A stretch of 64,000 nucleotides of DNA from Superficieibacter sp. HKU1 (GCF_029319185.1 NZ_CP119754.1:1550001-1614000); one strand, 5' to 3'; numbered from the stretch's first letter, positions 1-8,697 are shown. Notes: generated by a model from the sequence alone, not told the origin. Program-made: numbers and translations.

Positions 1-481
1 CACACAAAAAATCGACCAGCGCGGCATCCGGCGTACGCACAAACTGCGGATTATGGGTGCCTTTTTTAACGATGTTGAGCCACGGCCCTTCCAGATGCAG
101 ACCCAGCGCCTGATGCGGATGCTTCGCCAGGTATTCGCGCATCACGCGGACGCCCTGCTTCATTAAATCGTCGCTGGTGGTGATAAGCGTCGGCAGATAG
201 CTGGTGCAGCCCGATTTTTCATTGGCGCGCTGCATAATTTCGAGCGTTTCAATGCTGACCGCTTCGGCAGTGTCGTTAAACTGCACGCCGCCACAGCCGT
301 TCAACTGAACATCAATAAAACCGGGGGAGACGATGGCCCCGTTCAGCGACCGCTGTTCAATCCCCGCAGGCAGTTCCGTCAGCGGACAAAGACGTTCGAT
401 CAGGCCATTGGCGATAACAATCGCATGGTCATCAAGGATTTCGTGACCGGTATAAATCCGGCCGTGGGTTAATGCATACAT
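1..481 (-). CDS. nagA: N-acetylglucosamine-6-phosphate deacetylase (5' part, cut by window edge)
   Basis: Only the first 160 codons are present; the gene runs off the left edge. The reading starts with ATG at 481 (MYALTHGRIYTGHEILDD) and includes the amidohydrolase segment SPGFIDVQLNGCGG and the metal-ligand region LGLHLEGPW, as in E. coli NagA. The enzyme removes acetate from GlcNAc-6-P in the cytoplasm, giving glucosamine-6-P for NagB. It lies 57 bases downstream of nagB on the same strand, the usual nagBA order, so it should be cotranscribed from the nagB promoter. Identity is near certain; the C-terminal half cannot be judged. Confidence 0.97.
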   Translation of the reverse strand, partial: MYALTHGRIYTGHEILDDHAIVIANGLIERLCPLTELPAGIEQRSLNGAIVSPGFIDVQLNGCGGVQFNDTAEAVSIETLEIMQRANEKSGCTSYLPTLITTSDDLMKQGVRVMREYLAKHPHQALGLHLEGPWLNIVKKGTHNPQFVRTPDAALVDFLC

Positions 482-538
482 GTTGACCCCCGGTGGGAAA
501 AATAACCGTCCTGCGCACGAGGGCAGGACGGTGGGATA

Positions 539-1339
539 TTACAGACCTTTGATATTTTCAGCTTCCAGCTCGTTGAAATATTTCAGGGTCTTCACTTTCA
601 ATTCCATGGTAGACGGTTCGTCACAGACCACGATGGCTTTCGGATGCAGTTGCAGACAGCTAATGGTCCACATGTGATTAACGTTGCCTTCGACCGCCGC
701 CTGCAGTGCCTGCGCTTTCACGCTGCCCAGCACCAGGATCATCACTTCTTCTGCATCCAGCAGGGTGCCGACGCCAACGGTCAGGGCATATTTTGGCACC
801 TGATTAACGTCATTATCAAAGAAGCGGGAGTTTGCCACGCGGGTGTCATGGGTCAGCGTTTTAATACGGGTACGCGACGCCAGAGACGAGGCGGGTTCGT
901 TAAACGCGATGTGACCATCGTTGCCCACGCCGCCCATAAACAGGTGAATTTTACCGTAGGCGCGAATTTTATCTTCATAGCGACGGCATTCTGCGTCAAT
1001 ATCTGGCGCGTTACCATTCAGCAGGTTAATGTTTTCAGCCGGAATATCAACGTGATCGAAGAAGTTGTGGTGCATAAAGCTGTAGTAGCTTTCCGGATGC
1101 TCTTTCGGCAGGCCAACGTATTCGTCCATGTTGAAGGTCACAACATGTTTGAAGCTGACTTCGCCCGCTTTATGCATGGCGACCAGCGCTTTGTAGGCGG
1201 TCAGCGGGGTGCCGCCGGTCGGCAGGCCGAGAATAAATGGACGATCCGCGGTCGGTTTAAAGGCATTGATGCGGTTAACGATATGGCGTGCCGCCCATTT
1301 TCCGACCTGCTCAGCAGTTGCCAGTGGAATCAGTCTCAT
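539..1339 (-). CDS. nagB: Glucosamine-6-phosphate deaminase
   Basis: The 266-residue product has the family's usual length. It converts glucosamine-6-P to fructose-6-P and ammonia, joining amino-sugar breakdown to glycolysis; the E. coli enzyme is a hexamer activated by GlcNAc-6-P. Visible active-site residues are Asp72 in FNMDEYVGL and Asp141, His143 and Glu148 in GNDGHIAFNEP. A good ribosome site (GAGGTGAAC) precedes the ATG. It heads the nagB-nagA operon and is divergent from nagE across a 326-base control region. Almost identical to the E. coli protein as remembered. Confidence 0.98.
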   Translation of the reverse strand: MRLIPLATAEQVGKWAARHIVNRINAFKPTADRPFILGLPTGGTPLTAYKALVAMHKAGEVSFKHVVTFNMDEYVGLPKEHPESYYSFMHHNFFDHVDIPAENINLLNGNAPDIDAECRRYEDKIRAYGKIHLFMGGVGNDGHIAFNEPASSLASRTRIKTLTHDTRVANSRFFDNDVNQVPKYALTVGVGTLLDAEEVMILVLGSVKAQALQAAVEGNVNHMWTISCLQLHPKAIVVCDEPSTMELKVKTLKYFNELEAENIKGL

Positions 1340-1440
1340 TGTTCACCTCTAAAGTATAAGAAAAAAGTGTGCAGATTGAGCGTCTGTGTAGTGATAAGAG
1401 TAATGCACTTTGTCACCGAGCGGGGTAAATCTGCTTTGAT

Positions 1441-1463
1441 TTTTTGAATTGTAAAATAAGTTT
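1441..1463. promoter_or_regulatory. Possible NagC operator on the nagB side
   Basis: An AT-rich element that on the minus strand reads CTTATTTTACAATTC followed by A-rich sequence. It resembles the TTATTT...AAATAA form of NagC sites and lies about 100 bases upstream of nagB. The match is loose. Confidence 0.4.
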
Positions 1464-1501
1464 TGCCACATGACCAGCATTATGCCAAGTTACAAACGAT
1501 A

Positions 1502-1523
1502 TTTGGTGATTAAAATCACAAAA
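1502..1523. promoter_or_regulatory. CRP-binding site
   Basis: The 22-base element contains GGTGA-N6-TCACA, with the right half perfect and one mismatch to TGTGA in the left half. It sits between the two nag operators, where cAMP-CRP activates divergent nag transcription in E. coli. Confidence 0.75.
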
Positions 1524-1532
1524 AACACCGAT

Positions 1533-1554
1533 TTAATTTGCGATACGAATTAAT
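1533..1554. promoter_or_regulatory. NagC operator on the nagE side
   Basis: A near-palindromic TTAATTTGCGATACGAATTA sequence, matching the E. coli nagE operator as I remember it. It lies about 110 bases upstream of nagE. Confidence 0.8.
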
Positions 1555-1665
1555 TTTGCAGAGAATCATAAGCTCTACAAATGAAATCGATGATTACAGC
1601 AGGTGTCTCACAATAAAAAGGCTGTCTTAAATGAGCCTTATCAGGGTTTCTCAGGGGGAATAACA

Positions 1666-3618
1666 ATGAACGTTTTAGGCTTTTTTCAGCGGCTGGGCAG
1701 AGCGTTACAGCTCCCTATCGCTGTACTACCGGTCGCGGCGCTGCTGTTGCGCTTCGGTCAACCCGATCTGCTTAATGTGCCGTTTATCGCCCAGGCGGGC
1801 GGCGCGATTTTTGACAACCTGGCGTTAATTTTTGCCATCGGTGTTGCGTCAAGCTGGTCTAAAGACAGCGCGGGAGCAGCGGCGCTGGCAGGGGCTGTGG
1901 GTTACTTCGTATTGACCAAGGCGATGGTCACGATTAATCCGGAAATTAATATGGGTGTGCTGGCCGGTATCATTACCGGTTTAGTCGGTGGTGCGGTCTA
2001 TAACCGCTGGGCAGATATCAAACTTCCTGATTTCCTGAGCTTCTTTGGCGGCAAACGCTTTGTACCGATCGCCACTGGGTTCTTCTGTCTGATCCTGGCG
2101 GCGGTTTTTGGCTATGTCTGGCCGCCGATACAGCACGCTATTCATTCTGGTGGTGAATGGATTGTTTCTGCTGGCGCACTGGGTTCCGGTATTTTTGGCT
2201 TCATTAACCGTCTGCTGATCCCAACGGGTCTGCATCAGGTGCTGAATACTATTGCCTGGTTCCAGATTGGCGAATTTACCAATACCGCAGGCGTGGTCTT
2301 CCATGGTGACATCAACCGTTTCTATGCGGGTGACGGCACTGCCGGGATGTTTATGTCTGGCTTCTTCCCGATCATGATGTTCGGTCTGCCGGGTGCTGCA
2401 CTGGCGATGTACTTCGCCGCGCCGAAGGCGCGTCGTCCTATGGTCGGCGGTATGCTGCTGTCGGTTGCCATTACGGCGTTCCTGACCGGCGTAACCGAGC
2501 CGCTGGAATTCCTGTTCATGTTCCTCGCCCCGCTGCTGTATCTCCTGCACGCGCTGCTGACCGGGATCAGTCTGTTCGTGGCGACCGCGCTAAATATTCA
2601 TGCCGGGTTCTCGTTCTCTGCTGGTGCCATTGACTATGCGTTGATGTATAACCTGCCGGCTGCCAGCAGCAACGTCTGGATGCTGGTGGTGATGGGCCTG
2701 ATTTTCTTCGCTATCTACTTTGTCGTGTTCAGCTTTGTGATCCGCATGTTCAACCTGAAAACGCCGGGACGTGAAGATGAGGAAGTCGACATCGTAAAAG
2801 AAGAGGCCAACAGCAATACCGAAGAGGGCTTAACCCAACTGGCAACTAACTATATCGCTGCGGTTGGCGGTACAGATAACCTGAAAGCCATTGACGCCTG
2901 TATTACGCGTCTGCGTCTGAGCGTGGCGGATTCTGCGCTGGTGAACGATGCCATGTGCAAACGCCTCGGCGCGTCTGGGGTGGTGAAACTGAACAAACAA
3001 ACTATTCAGGTTATCGTGGGAGCGAAAGCGGAATCCATCGGTGACGTGATGAAACGTGTCGTCGCGCGTGGCCCGGTACCGGCGGCGGCGGGTTCTGTCT
3101 CACCGGTGGCGGCTGCTCCTGTCGCGGCGAAGCCACAGGCCGTACCGAATGTCAGAGTGATTGCTGAACTGGTTTCGCCAATAACCGGTGAAATTGTTGC
3201 GCTGGACGCGGTGCCTGATGAAGCTTTCGCCAGTAAAGCGGTCGGCGACGGCGTGGCCGTAAAACCGACCGACAAAACCGTCGTTGCTCCGGCAGCGGGG
3301 ACGGTTGTTAAAATCTTCAATACCAACCATGCGTTCTGCCTGGAAACCGAAAACGGCGCGGAAATTGTGGTCCATATGGGTATTGATACCGTGGCGCTAG
3401 GCGGCAAGGGCTTTACGCGTCTGGTAGAAGAGGGCGCGAAAGTGGTGGCCGGACAGCCGATTCTCGAACTGGACCTGGACTTCCTCAACGCCAACGCGCG
3501 TTCGATGATTAGCCCGGTGGTATGCAGCAACAGTGATGATTATAGCGCGCTGGTGCTTCAGGCGACGGGCCATGTCGTCGCCGGGCAGACGCCGCTGTAT
3601 GAGATCAAAAGCAAATAA
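1666..3618 (+). CDS. nagE: PTS N-acetylglucosamine transporter EIICBA
   Basis: The 650-residue inner-membrane permease imports and phosphorylates GlcNAc. The order is EIIC (about residues 1-370, many membrane spans, starting MNVLGFFQRLGRALQLPIAV), EIIB with phospho-Cys412 in IDACITRLRL, and EIIA with phospho-His570 in IVVHMGIDTVAL. An Ala/Pro/Val-rich linker joins B to A. An in-frame ATG 21 codons upstream exists, but the start at 1666 has the ribosome site (CAGGGGGA) and matches E. coli. Divergent from nagBA and ended by a strong terminator. Confidence 0.98.
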   Translation: MNVLGFFQRLGRALQLPIAVLPVAALLLRFGQPDLLNVPFIAQAGGAIFDNLALIFAIGVASSWSKDSAGAAALAGAVGYFVLTKAMVTINPEINMGVLAGIITGLVGGAVYNRWADIKLPDFLSFFGGKRFVPIATGFFCLILAAVFGYVWPPIQHAIHSGGEWIVSAGALGSGIFGFINRLLIPTGLHQVLNTIAWFQIGEFTNTAGVVFHGDINRFYAGDGTAGMFMSGFFPIMMFGLPGAALAMYFAAPKARRPMVGGMLLSVAITAFLTGVTEPLEFLFMFLAPLLYLLHALLTGISLFVATALNIHAGFSFSAGAIDYALMYNLPAASSNVWMLVVMGLIFFAIYFVVFSFVIRMFNLKTPGREDEEVDIVKEEANSNTEEGLTQLATNYIAAVGGTDNLKAIDACITRLRLSVADSALVNDAMCKRLGASGVVKLNKQTIQVIVGAKAESIGDVMKRVVARGPVPAAAGSVSPVAAAPVAAKPQAVPNVRVIAELVSPITGEIVALDAVPDEAFASKAVGDGVAVKPTDKTVVAPAAGTVVKIFNTNHAFCLETENGAEIVVHMGIDTVALGGKGFTRLVEEGAKVVAGQPILELDLDFLNANARSMISPVVCSNSDDYSALVLQATGHVVAGQTPLYEIKSK

Positions 3619-3643
3619 TCTGACCACATCATCGTGATCACAG

Positions 3644-3676
3644 AAGCGGCGGAGGCAACCTCCGCCGCTTTTTTTT
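3644..3676 (+). terminator. Rho-independent terminator after nagE
   Basis: A 12-bp GC-rich stem (AAGCGGCGGAGG / CCTCCGCCGCTT) with a 3-base loop runs into eight T residues, 25 bases past the nagE stop. Confidence 0.95.
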
Positions 3677-3796
3677 GCACAGTTCATCCCCATAATGCTC
3701 ATTCGTACCGTAATTTCCGCAACTAATGGTTGTCTCCGGCACTGGCTTATAAGATCATACGCCGTTATCTGTTATTTACGCGTTGAGGAATCCAGG

Positions 3797-5464
3797 ATGA
3801 GTGAGGCAGAAGCCCGCCCGACTAACTTTATTCGTCAGATCATTGATGAAGATCTGACCAGTGGTAAGCATACTACCGTGCATACCCGTTTTCCCCCGGA
3901 GCCGAACGGCTACCTGCATATTGGCCATGCAAAATCGATTTGCCTGAATTTTGGCATCGCCCAGGATTATCAGGGGCAGTGCAACCTGCGTTTCGATGAC
4001 ACCAACCCGGCGAAAGAAGACATCGAATACGTTGAGTCGATTAAAAACGACGTACAGTGGTTGGGTTTTCACTGGTCGGGCGATATTCGCTACTCCTCAA
4101 ACTATTTTGACCAGCTGCACCAGTATGCGATCGAGCTGATTAATAAAGGTCTGGCGTACGTTGATGAACTCTCGCCTGATGAAATCCGTGAGTACCGCGG
4201 CACGCTGAAAGCACCGGGCAAAAACAGCCCGTATCGCGATCGCAGCGTGGAAGAGAACCTGGCGCTGTTTGAAAAAATGCGCAGCGGTGGTTTTGAGGAA
4301 GGTAAAGCCTGCCTGCGTGCCAAAATCGATATGGCATCCCCCTTTATCGTGATGCGCGATCCGGTTATTTATCGCATTAAATTTGCCGATCACCACCAGA
4401 CCGGCAGCAAGTGGTGCATCTACCCGATGTACGACTTCACCCACTGCATCAGCGATGCGCTGGAAGGTATTACCCACTCGTTGTGTACGCTGGAATTCCA
4501 GGACAACCGTCGCCTGTATGATTGGGTGCTGGACAACATCACCATTCCGGTTCACCCGCGGCAGTACGAATTTTCGCGCCTGAATCTGGAATATACCGTG
4601 ATGTCGAAGCGTAAGCTGAACCTGCTGGTTACTGACAAGCACGTAGAGGGCTGGGACGATCCGCGTATGCCGACCATCTCTGGCCTGCGTCGCCGCGGCT
4701 ACACTGCAGCGTCTATCCGTGAATTCTGCAAGCGCATCGGCGTGACCAAGCAGGACAACACCATTGAAATGGCCTCGCTGGAATCCTGCATTCGCGAAGA
4801 TCTCAACGAGAACGCACCGCGCGCCATGGCCGTTATCGATCCGGTTAAACTGGTCATCGAAAACTACCCGCAGGGTGAGAGCGAAATGGTCACCATGCCA
4901 AACCATCCGAACAAGCCGGAAATGGGCAGCCGTGACGTGCCGTTCAGCGGTGAGATCTGGATCGATCGCGCAGATTTCCGCGAAGAGGCCAACAAGCAGT
5001 ACAAGCGCCTGGTGCTGGGTAAAGAAGTGCGCCTGCGTAATGCGTATGTGATCAAAGCTGAGCACGTGGAAAAAGACGCGGACGGAAACATTACGACCAT
5101 CTTCTGTTCTTACGATGCCGACACGCTGAGCAAAGATCCGGCTGATGGCCGTAAGGTAAAAGGGGTTATTCACTGGGTAAGCGCCACCCACGCGCTGCCG
5201 GTTGAAATTCGCCTGTATGACCGTTTATTCAGCGTACCAAACCCAGGTGCGGCGGACGATTTCCTGACGGTAATTAACCCGGAGTCACTGGTTATCAAAC
5301 AGGGATTTGCCGAGCCATCACTGAAAGCGGCTGAAGCAGGAAAGGCGTATCAGTTCGAACGCGAAGGTTATTTCTGCCTTGATAGCCGCTACGCAACCGC
5401 AGACAAGCTGGTGTTTAACCGCACCGTGGGGCTGCGCGATACGTGGGCTAAGATCGGCGAGTGA
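3797..5464 (+). CDS. glnS: Glutaminyl-tRNA synthetase
   Basis: A 555-residue class I aminoacyl-tRNA synthetase that charges tRNA-Gln in the cytoplasm. The HIGH signature is at residues 41-44 (PPEPNGYLHIGHAKS) and the KMSKS loop appears as VMSKRKL. The C-terminal half forms the anticodon-binding beta-barrels. The frame is open 34 codons further upstream, but MSEAEARPTNFI at 3797 matches the E. coli start and has AGGA just before it. Monocistronic, between the nagE and post-glnS terminators. Confidence 0.98.
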   Translation: MSEAEARPTNFIRQIIDEDLTSGKHTTVHTRFPPEPNGYLHIGHAKSICLNFGIAQDYQGQCNLRFDDTNPAKEDIEYVESIKNDVQWLGFHWSGDIRYSSNYFDQLHQYAIELINKGLAYVDELSPDEIREYRGTLKAPGKNSPYRDRSVEENLALFEKMRSGGFEEGKACLRAKIDMASPFIVMRDPVIYRIKFADHHQTGSKWCIYPMYDFTHCISDALEGITHSLCTLEFQDNRRLYDWVLDNITIPVHPRQYEFSRLNLEYTVMSKRKLNLLVTDKHVEGWDDPRMPTISGLRRRGYTAASIREFCKRIGVTKQDNTIEMASLESCIREDLNENAPRAMAVIDPVKLVIENYPQGESEMVTMPNHPNKPEMGSRDVPFSGEIWIDRADFREEANKQYKRLVLGKEVRLRNAYVIKAEHVEKDADGNITTIFCSYDADTLSKDPADGRKVKGVIHWVSATHALPVEIRLYDRLFSVPNPGAADDFLTVINPESLVIKQGFAEPSLKAAEAGKAYQFEREGYFCLDSRYATADKLVFNRTVGLRDTWAKIGE

Positions 5465-5507
5465 TCGGCGGTTAAGATGGCTGGCGACCGTGTCAGCCTC
5501 GGTGATG

Positions 5508-5607
5508 TCGTTTTGCCGGGTGGCGGCTTCGCCTTACCCGGCCTGGCAATATCAATGGATTATTGCAACCCGCAGGCCTGTGCAAGCGCAGCGCCGCCAG
5601 GCATCAA
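5508..5607. repeat. BIME: two REP units in opposite orientation
   Basis: The first unit (about 5511-5549) contains TTGCCGGGTGGCGGCTTCGC and the second (about 5575-5604) CAAGCGCAGCGCCGCCAGGC. The same two units with a similar spacer recur inverted at 13359-13470. Such REP pairs usually lie in 3' untranslated DNA and can bind gyrase or IHF. Confidence 0.85.
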
Positions 5608-5636
5608 TCCTCGGTATCACGTTTGTCAGCAGTCTG

Positions 5637-5662
5637 AACGCCGCGCTCTGCGGCGTTTTTTT
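5637..5662 (+). terminator. Rho-independent terminator after glnS
   Basis: An 8-bp stem (AACGCCGC / GCGGCGTT) with a 5-base loop is followed by seven T residues. It lies beyond the BIME that follows glnS. Confidence 0.9.
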
Positions 5663-5700
5663 ATTTTCACTCTCAATAAAATAATCACCTCGCTAAATAT

Positions 5701-5715
5701 ATTCGCGTTGCGAAT
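5701..5715. promoter_or_regulatory. NagC-like operator 1 (chiP)
   Basis: ATTCGCGTTGCGAAT is a near-perfect palindrome of NagC type. It lies about 320 bases upstream of chiP. Confidence 0.7.
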
Positions 5716-5900
5716 TAATGCTTACAGCCCCTTTCATCCGGTTACTCTCATCATCAATAATATCAGCGCTAATTCGCTGTTTAATCAGGATTAGCGCCGC
5801 TGTGCTGCTCTCATTTTTGCCCCTGAAATTGTTACAAAGTACGATTAATTATGTGCGCTTCGTCATACTCCTGCATTTTCCCCGCTAAAAAGGATTGATA

Positions 5901-5917
5901 ATTCGCGTCGCGAAAAA
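5901..5917. promoter_or_regulatory. NagC-like operator 2 (chiP)
   Basis: ATTCGCGTCGCGAAAAA shares the ATTCGC...GCGAA core with the site at 5701. It lies about 120 bases upstream of chiP. Confidence 0.7.
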
Positions 5918-6004
5918 TATTCTGGCTTGCAGTAATCAGTCACTTTTATAGCTGGCTACTTTTTAATTTTATTTTTATCGCCGTATTAGTCGGCGTTTTT
6001 AAAA

Positions 6005-6015
6005 GTCAAAGAGGA
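6005..6015 (+). promoter_or_regulatory. ChiX small-RNA target overlapping chiP ribosome site
   Basis: GTCAAAGAGGA includes the chiP Shine-Dalgarno and is complementary to the CCUCUUUGAC seed of ChiX as I remember it. Pairing would block chiP translation unless chitosugar-induced decoy RNA removes ChiX. The chiX gene itself is not in this window. Confidence 0.7.
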
Positions 6016-6022
6016 TCACCCC

Positions 6023-7429
6023 ATGCGTACGTTCAGTGGCAAACGTAGTACGCTGGCGCTGGCTATTGCCGGCGTCACAGCAATGTCTGGTTTGATGGCT
6101 TCCCCGCAGGCCAGAGCCGAAGGATTTTTCGACGATTCAACCCTCACAGGCGGTATCTATTACTGGCAGCGTGAACGTGACCGTAAAGATGTCACTGATG
6201 ATGACAAGTACAAAGTTAACCTTTCTCATGCCACCTGGAACGCAAATCTTGATTTCCAGTCCGGCTATGCCGCCGACATGTTTGGCCTTGATATTGCTGC
6301 CTTTACGGCGATTGAAATGGCTGAAAATGGCGACAGCGCGCACCCGAACGAAATTGCCTTTTCTAAAAGCAACAAAGCCTATGATGAAGACTGGTCCGGC
6401 GATAAAAGCGGCATAAGTCTGTATAAAGCAGCGGCAAAATTCAAATATGGACCCGCCTGGGCGCGTGCCGGCTATATTCAGCCAACCGGGCAAACTTTGC
6501 TGGCCCCGCACTGGAGCTTTATGCCGGGAACCTATCAGGGCGCTGAGGCCGGTGCGAATTTCGACTACGGTGATGCGGGCGCGTTGAGCTTCTCATATAT
6601 GTGGACCAACGAATACAAATCGCCCTGGCACATCGAAATGGATCATTTTTACCAAAACGATCAGAAGACCCATGTCGATTACCTGCACTCCATTGGCGCT
6701 AAGTACGATTTCAAAAATAAACTGGTGCTCGAAGCCGCTTTTGGTCAGGCAGAAGGTTACATCGATCAATACTTTGCGAAAGCCAGCTATCAATTCGATG
6801 TGGCTGGTGCACCATTAACCACCAGCTATCAATTCTATGGCGCTCGCGACAAAGTTGACGATCGTGGCAGCAACGATATTTACGATGGCACTGCCTGGCT
6901 ACAGGCACTGACGTTCGGCTATAAAGCGGCAGAGGTCGTCGATCTGCGTCTGGAAGGCACGTGGGTTAAAGCGGATGGCCAGCAAGGGTATTTCCTGCAA
7001 CGTATGACGCCAACCTACGCTTCCTCAAACGGACGTCTTGATATCTGGTGGGATAACCGTTCTGACTTTAACGCCAATGGCGAAAAGGCCGTTTTCTTTG
7101 GCGCAATGTATGATTTGAAAAACTGGGATCTGCCAGGCTGGAACGTCGGCGCTTCGTATGTGTATGCCTGGGATGCGAAACCATCAACCTGGCAGCTCAA
7201 CCCGGACGCTTATTATGACAAAGACAGAACCATTGAAGAGTCTTCATACAGTCTGGATGCGGTTTATACCCTTCAGGATGGCCGGGCGAAAGGAACGATG
7301 TTTAAACTTCACTTCACCGAGTATGACAACCACTCTGACATCCCGAGTTACGGTGGCGGATACGGCAACATCTTCCAGGATGAGCGCGATGTGAAATTTA
7401 TGGTTATCGCGCCATTTACTATCTTCTGA
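6023..7429 (+). CDS. chiP: Chitoporin, outer-membrane channel for chitooligosaccharides
   Basis: A 468-residue OprD-family porin. A signal peptide with Arg/Lys start, hydrophobic core and cleavage near PQARA-EGFFDD precedes a beta-barrel rich in alternating aromatic strands and ending in ...FMVIAPFTIF, with the usual C-terminal Phe. ChiP lets GlcNAc oligomers cross the outer membrane. In E. coli and Salmonella the next gene is the lipoprotein chiQ; here chiP is closed by a terminator about 20 bases downstream and chiQ is missing. Confidence 0.95.
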   Translation: MRTFSGKRSTLALAIAGVTAMSGLMASPQARAEGFFDDSTLTGGIYYWQRERDRKDVTDDDKYKVNLSHATWNANLDFQSGYAADMFGLDIAAFTAIEMAENGDSAHPNEIAFSKSNKAYDEDWSGDKSGISLYKAAAKFKYGPAWARAGYIQPTGQTLLAPHWSFMPGTYQGAEAGANFDYGDAGALSFSYMWTNEYKSPWHIEMDHFYQNDQKTHVDYLHSIGAKYDFKNKLVLEAAFGQAEGYIDQYFAKASYQFDVAGAPLTTSYQFYGARDKVDDRGSNDIYDGTAWLQALTFGYKAAEVVDLRLEGTWVKADGQQGYFLQRMTPTYASSNGRLDIWWDNRSDFNANGEKAVFFGAMYDLKNWDLPGWNVGASYVYAWDAKPSTWQLNPDAYYDKDRTIEESSYSLDAVYTLQDGRAKGTMFKLHFTEYDNHSDIPSYGGGYGNIFQDERDVKFMVIAPFTIF

Positions 7430-7447
7430 TGCAGACAGCCGTCTTCC

Positions 7448-7478
7448 AACCCGGCCGCGCAAGCGAGCCGGGTTTTTT
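7448..7478 (+). terminator. Rho-independent terminator after chiP
   Basis: Stem AACCCGGC / GCCGGGTT followed by six T residues. The T-run overlaps the stop codon of the convergent regulator gene. Confidence 0.85.
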
Positions 7479-8088
7479 AACGAATATCAGGAAGATAGTT
7501 GATTCGAATAAGCTTGCCTTTATTAATTTCAATCGCGTTTTGCTGGCGCAAAAAGGCCATTGATTTCATGACGATACTCCGCGATAAGTTCGTCGACTTA
7601 ACCACGAAATCGGCCACATTCGTACCGGCGCGGATCGTTGGTTCAAGCCGATCAAGAAGCAAAATTGCCCCCTGGACCGTCACCAGACTATTGTAACCAA
7701 ACAGCCATTCTTCCCGCTGGTATTGCCACGTAATCTGCGTCAGCAAGAGGGTATACATCTGCTGGTGGGCCTGCTGCTGCGCAATCTGAGTAAAGAAAGC
7801 ATCATGGCTGACCAGTTGATAGTCACAATCACTCTCTGCGCGAATGGTGACAAACTGTTGCGCCGTACCGGGCAGGATCAGACCGACGATGCCGGGAGCC
7901 TGTGAGCGGGTCATCAGCAGCTCATCACGGCGGCGCAACAGCGAATAATCACCGTAATAGATCAAACAAATCTTATCTGTCTGAAAGGTCAGGTGGTTGT
8001 AACGCGGTAAACGACGTTTGTTAGCGCCATCATCGAAAATAGTCAGAATATGGGCAAGCGCCTTCTGGTGGGGGGCGTATTGCGGCAT
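7477..8088 (-). CDS. IprA/YaiV-like Crp-type winged-helix regulator
   Basis: A 203-residue protein. The N-terminal ~120 residues look like a cyclic-nucleotide-type beta-roll (RLPRYNHLTFQTDKICLIYY...), and the C-terminus resembles a winged helix ending NKGKLIRINYLPDIR. That ending is very close to the C-terminus of E. coli YaiV/IprA (NKGKLISINRLPSEY, recalled), a family linked to peroxide resistance in Salmonella. No cAMP-binding signature is evident. AAGGA lies about 8 bases before the ATG. It stands between chiP (convergent) and fur (same strand, separated by a terminator), where K-12 has only chiQ. Its targets are unknown. Confidence 0.75.
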   Translation of the reverse strand: MPQYAPHQKALAHILTIFDDGANKRRLPRYNHLTFQTDKICLIYYGDYSLLRRRDELLMTRSQAPGIVGLILPGTAQQFVTIRAESDCDYQLVSHDAFFTQIAQQQAHQQMYTLLLTQITWQYQREEWLFGYNSLVTVQGAILLLDRLEPTIRAGTNVADFVVKSTNLSRSIVMKSMAFLRQQNAIEINKGKLIRINYLPDIR

Positions 8089-8206
8089 GACGCGATCCTT
8101 GTCAACTTCATGGTCTACAGGCGTAACGCCTGAAAGCGGGCATACTAGCCAACCGCAGATATAAAAAGTATTGATGAAATCTGAATATACGGGCAGGGCG
8201 GGGAAT

Positions 8207-8234
8207 AAAAAAAAGCCAGCCGGGGAGGCTGGCT
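8207..8234 (-). terminator. Rho-independent terminator after fur
   Basis: On the minus strand an 8-bp stem (AGCCAGCC / GGCTGGCT, 5-base loop) runs into eight T residues, just past the fur stop. Confidence 0.92.
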
Positions 8235-8244
8235 TGTGATGCGG

Positions 8245-8697
8245 TTACTTGCTCACGCCTTCATGGGCGTTATCGTCTTCACGGCAGTCGCCTTCAGCGC
8301 AATGACCATACAGATAAAGGCTATGGTTAGTGAGACGAATACCGTGTTTAGCGGCTATCTCACGCTGACGGGACTCAATTGAGTCATCGCTGAACTCAAT
8401 CACTTTGCCGCAGTCGAGGCAAATCAGGTGATCGTGGTGATGCTGCTGGGTCAGTTCGAAAACGGACTTTCCGCCCTCAAAATTGTGGCGGGTAACAATG
8501 CCAGCATCGTCAAACTGGTTCAGAACGCGGTAGACGGTGGCGAGGCCAATCTCTTCGCCCATGTCAATGAGGCGTTTGTATAAATCTTCCGCGCTGACAT
8601 GATGATTGTCAGGTCCCTGAAGCACTTCCAGGATTTTCAACCGGGGAAGCGTGACTTTCAGGCCTGCTTTCTTTAATGCGGTATTATTGTCAGTCAT
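8245..8697 (-). CDS. fur: Ferric uptake regulator
   Basis: A 150-residue iron-responsive DNA-binding protein. The N-terminal winged helix (about 1-80) is followed by the metal-binding dimerisation domain with HHHDH at 86-90 and the Cys93-X2-Cys96 zinc pair in ICLDCG; further Cys residues lie near the C-terminus (GHCAEGDC). Fe2+-Fur represses iron-uptake genes and ryhB. Its first codons overlap the end of the leader ORF uof, so translation is probably coupled. Own terminator downstream. Confidence 0.98.
   Translation of the reverse strand: MTDNNTALKKAGLKVTLPRLKILEVLQGPDNHHVSAEDLYKRLIDMGEEIGLATVYRVLNQFDDAGIVTRHNFEGGKSVFELTQQHHHDHLICLDCGKVIEFSDDSIESRQREIAAKHGIRLTNHSLYLYGHCAEGDCREDDNAHEGVSK

Larger units (their letters stand above)
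1340..1665. promoter_or_regulatory. Divergent nagB/nagE control region
   Basis: These 326 bases contain no gene. They separate the divergent nagBA and nagE transcripts and hold a CRP-like site, one clear NagC-like operator on the nagE side and a weaker NagC-like sequence on the nagB side. In E. coli NagC represses both promoters by binding two operators and looping the DNA, and CRP activates. The same arrangement is inferred here. Confidence 0.8.
5663..6022 (+). promoter_or_regulatory. chiP control region and 5' untranslated region
   Basis: This AT-rich interval has no gene that I can support. It carries two NagC-like palindromes about 200 bases apart (5701 and 5901) and a ChiX-complementary sequence overlapping the chiP ribosome site. 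Repression by NagC with loop formation and silencing by the small RNA ChiX are known for chiP in E. coli and Salmonella. Confidence 0.75.

Noticed and set aside
644..1447. 267-codon plus-strand frame opposite nagB
   Set aside because: It overlaps nagB completely and extends into the nag control region; nagB is unmistakable and the frame has no known motif.
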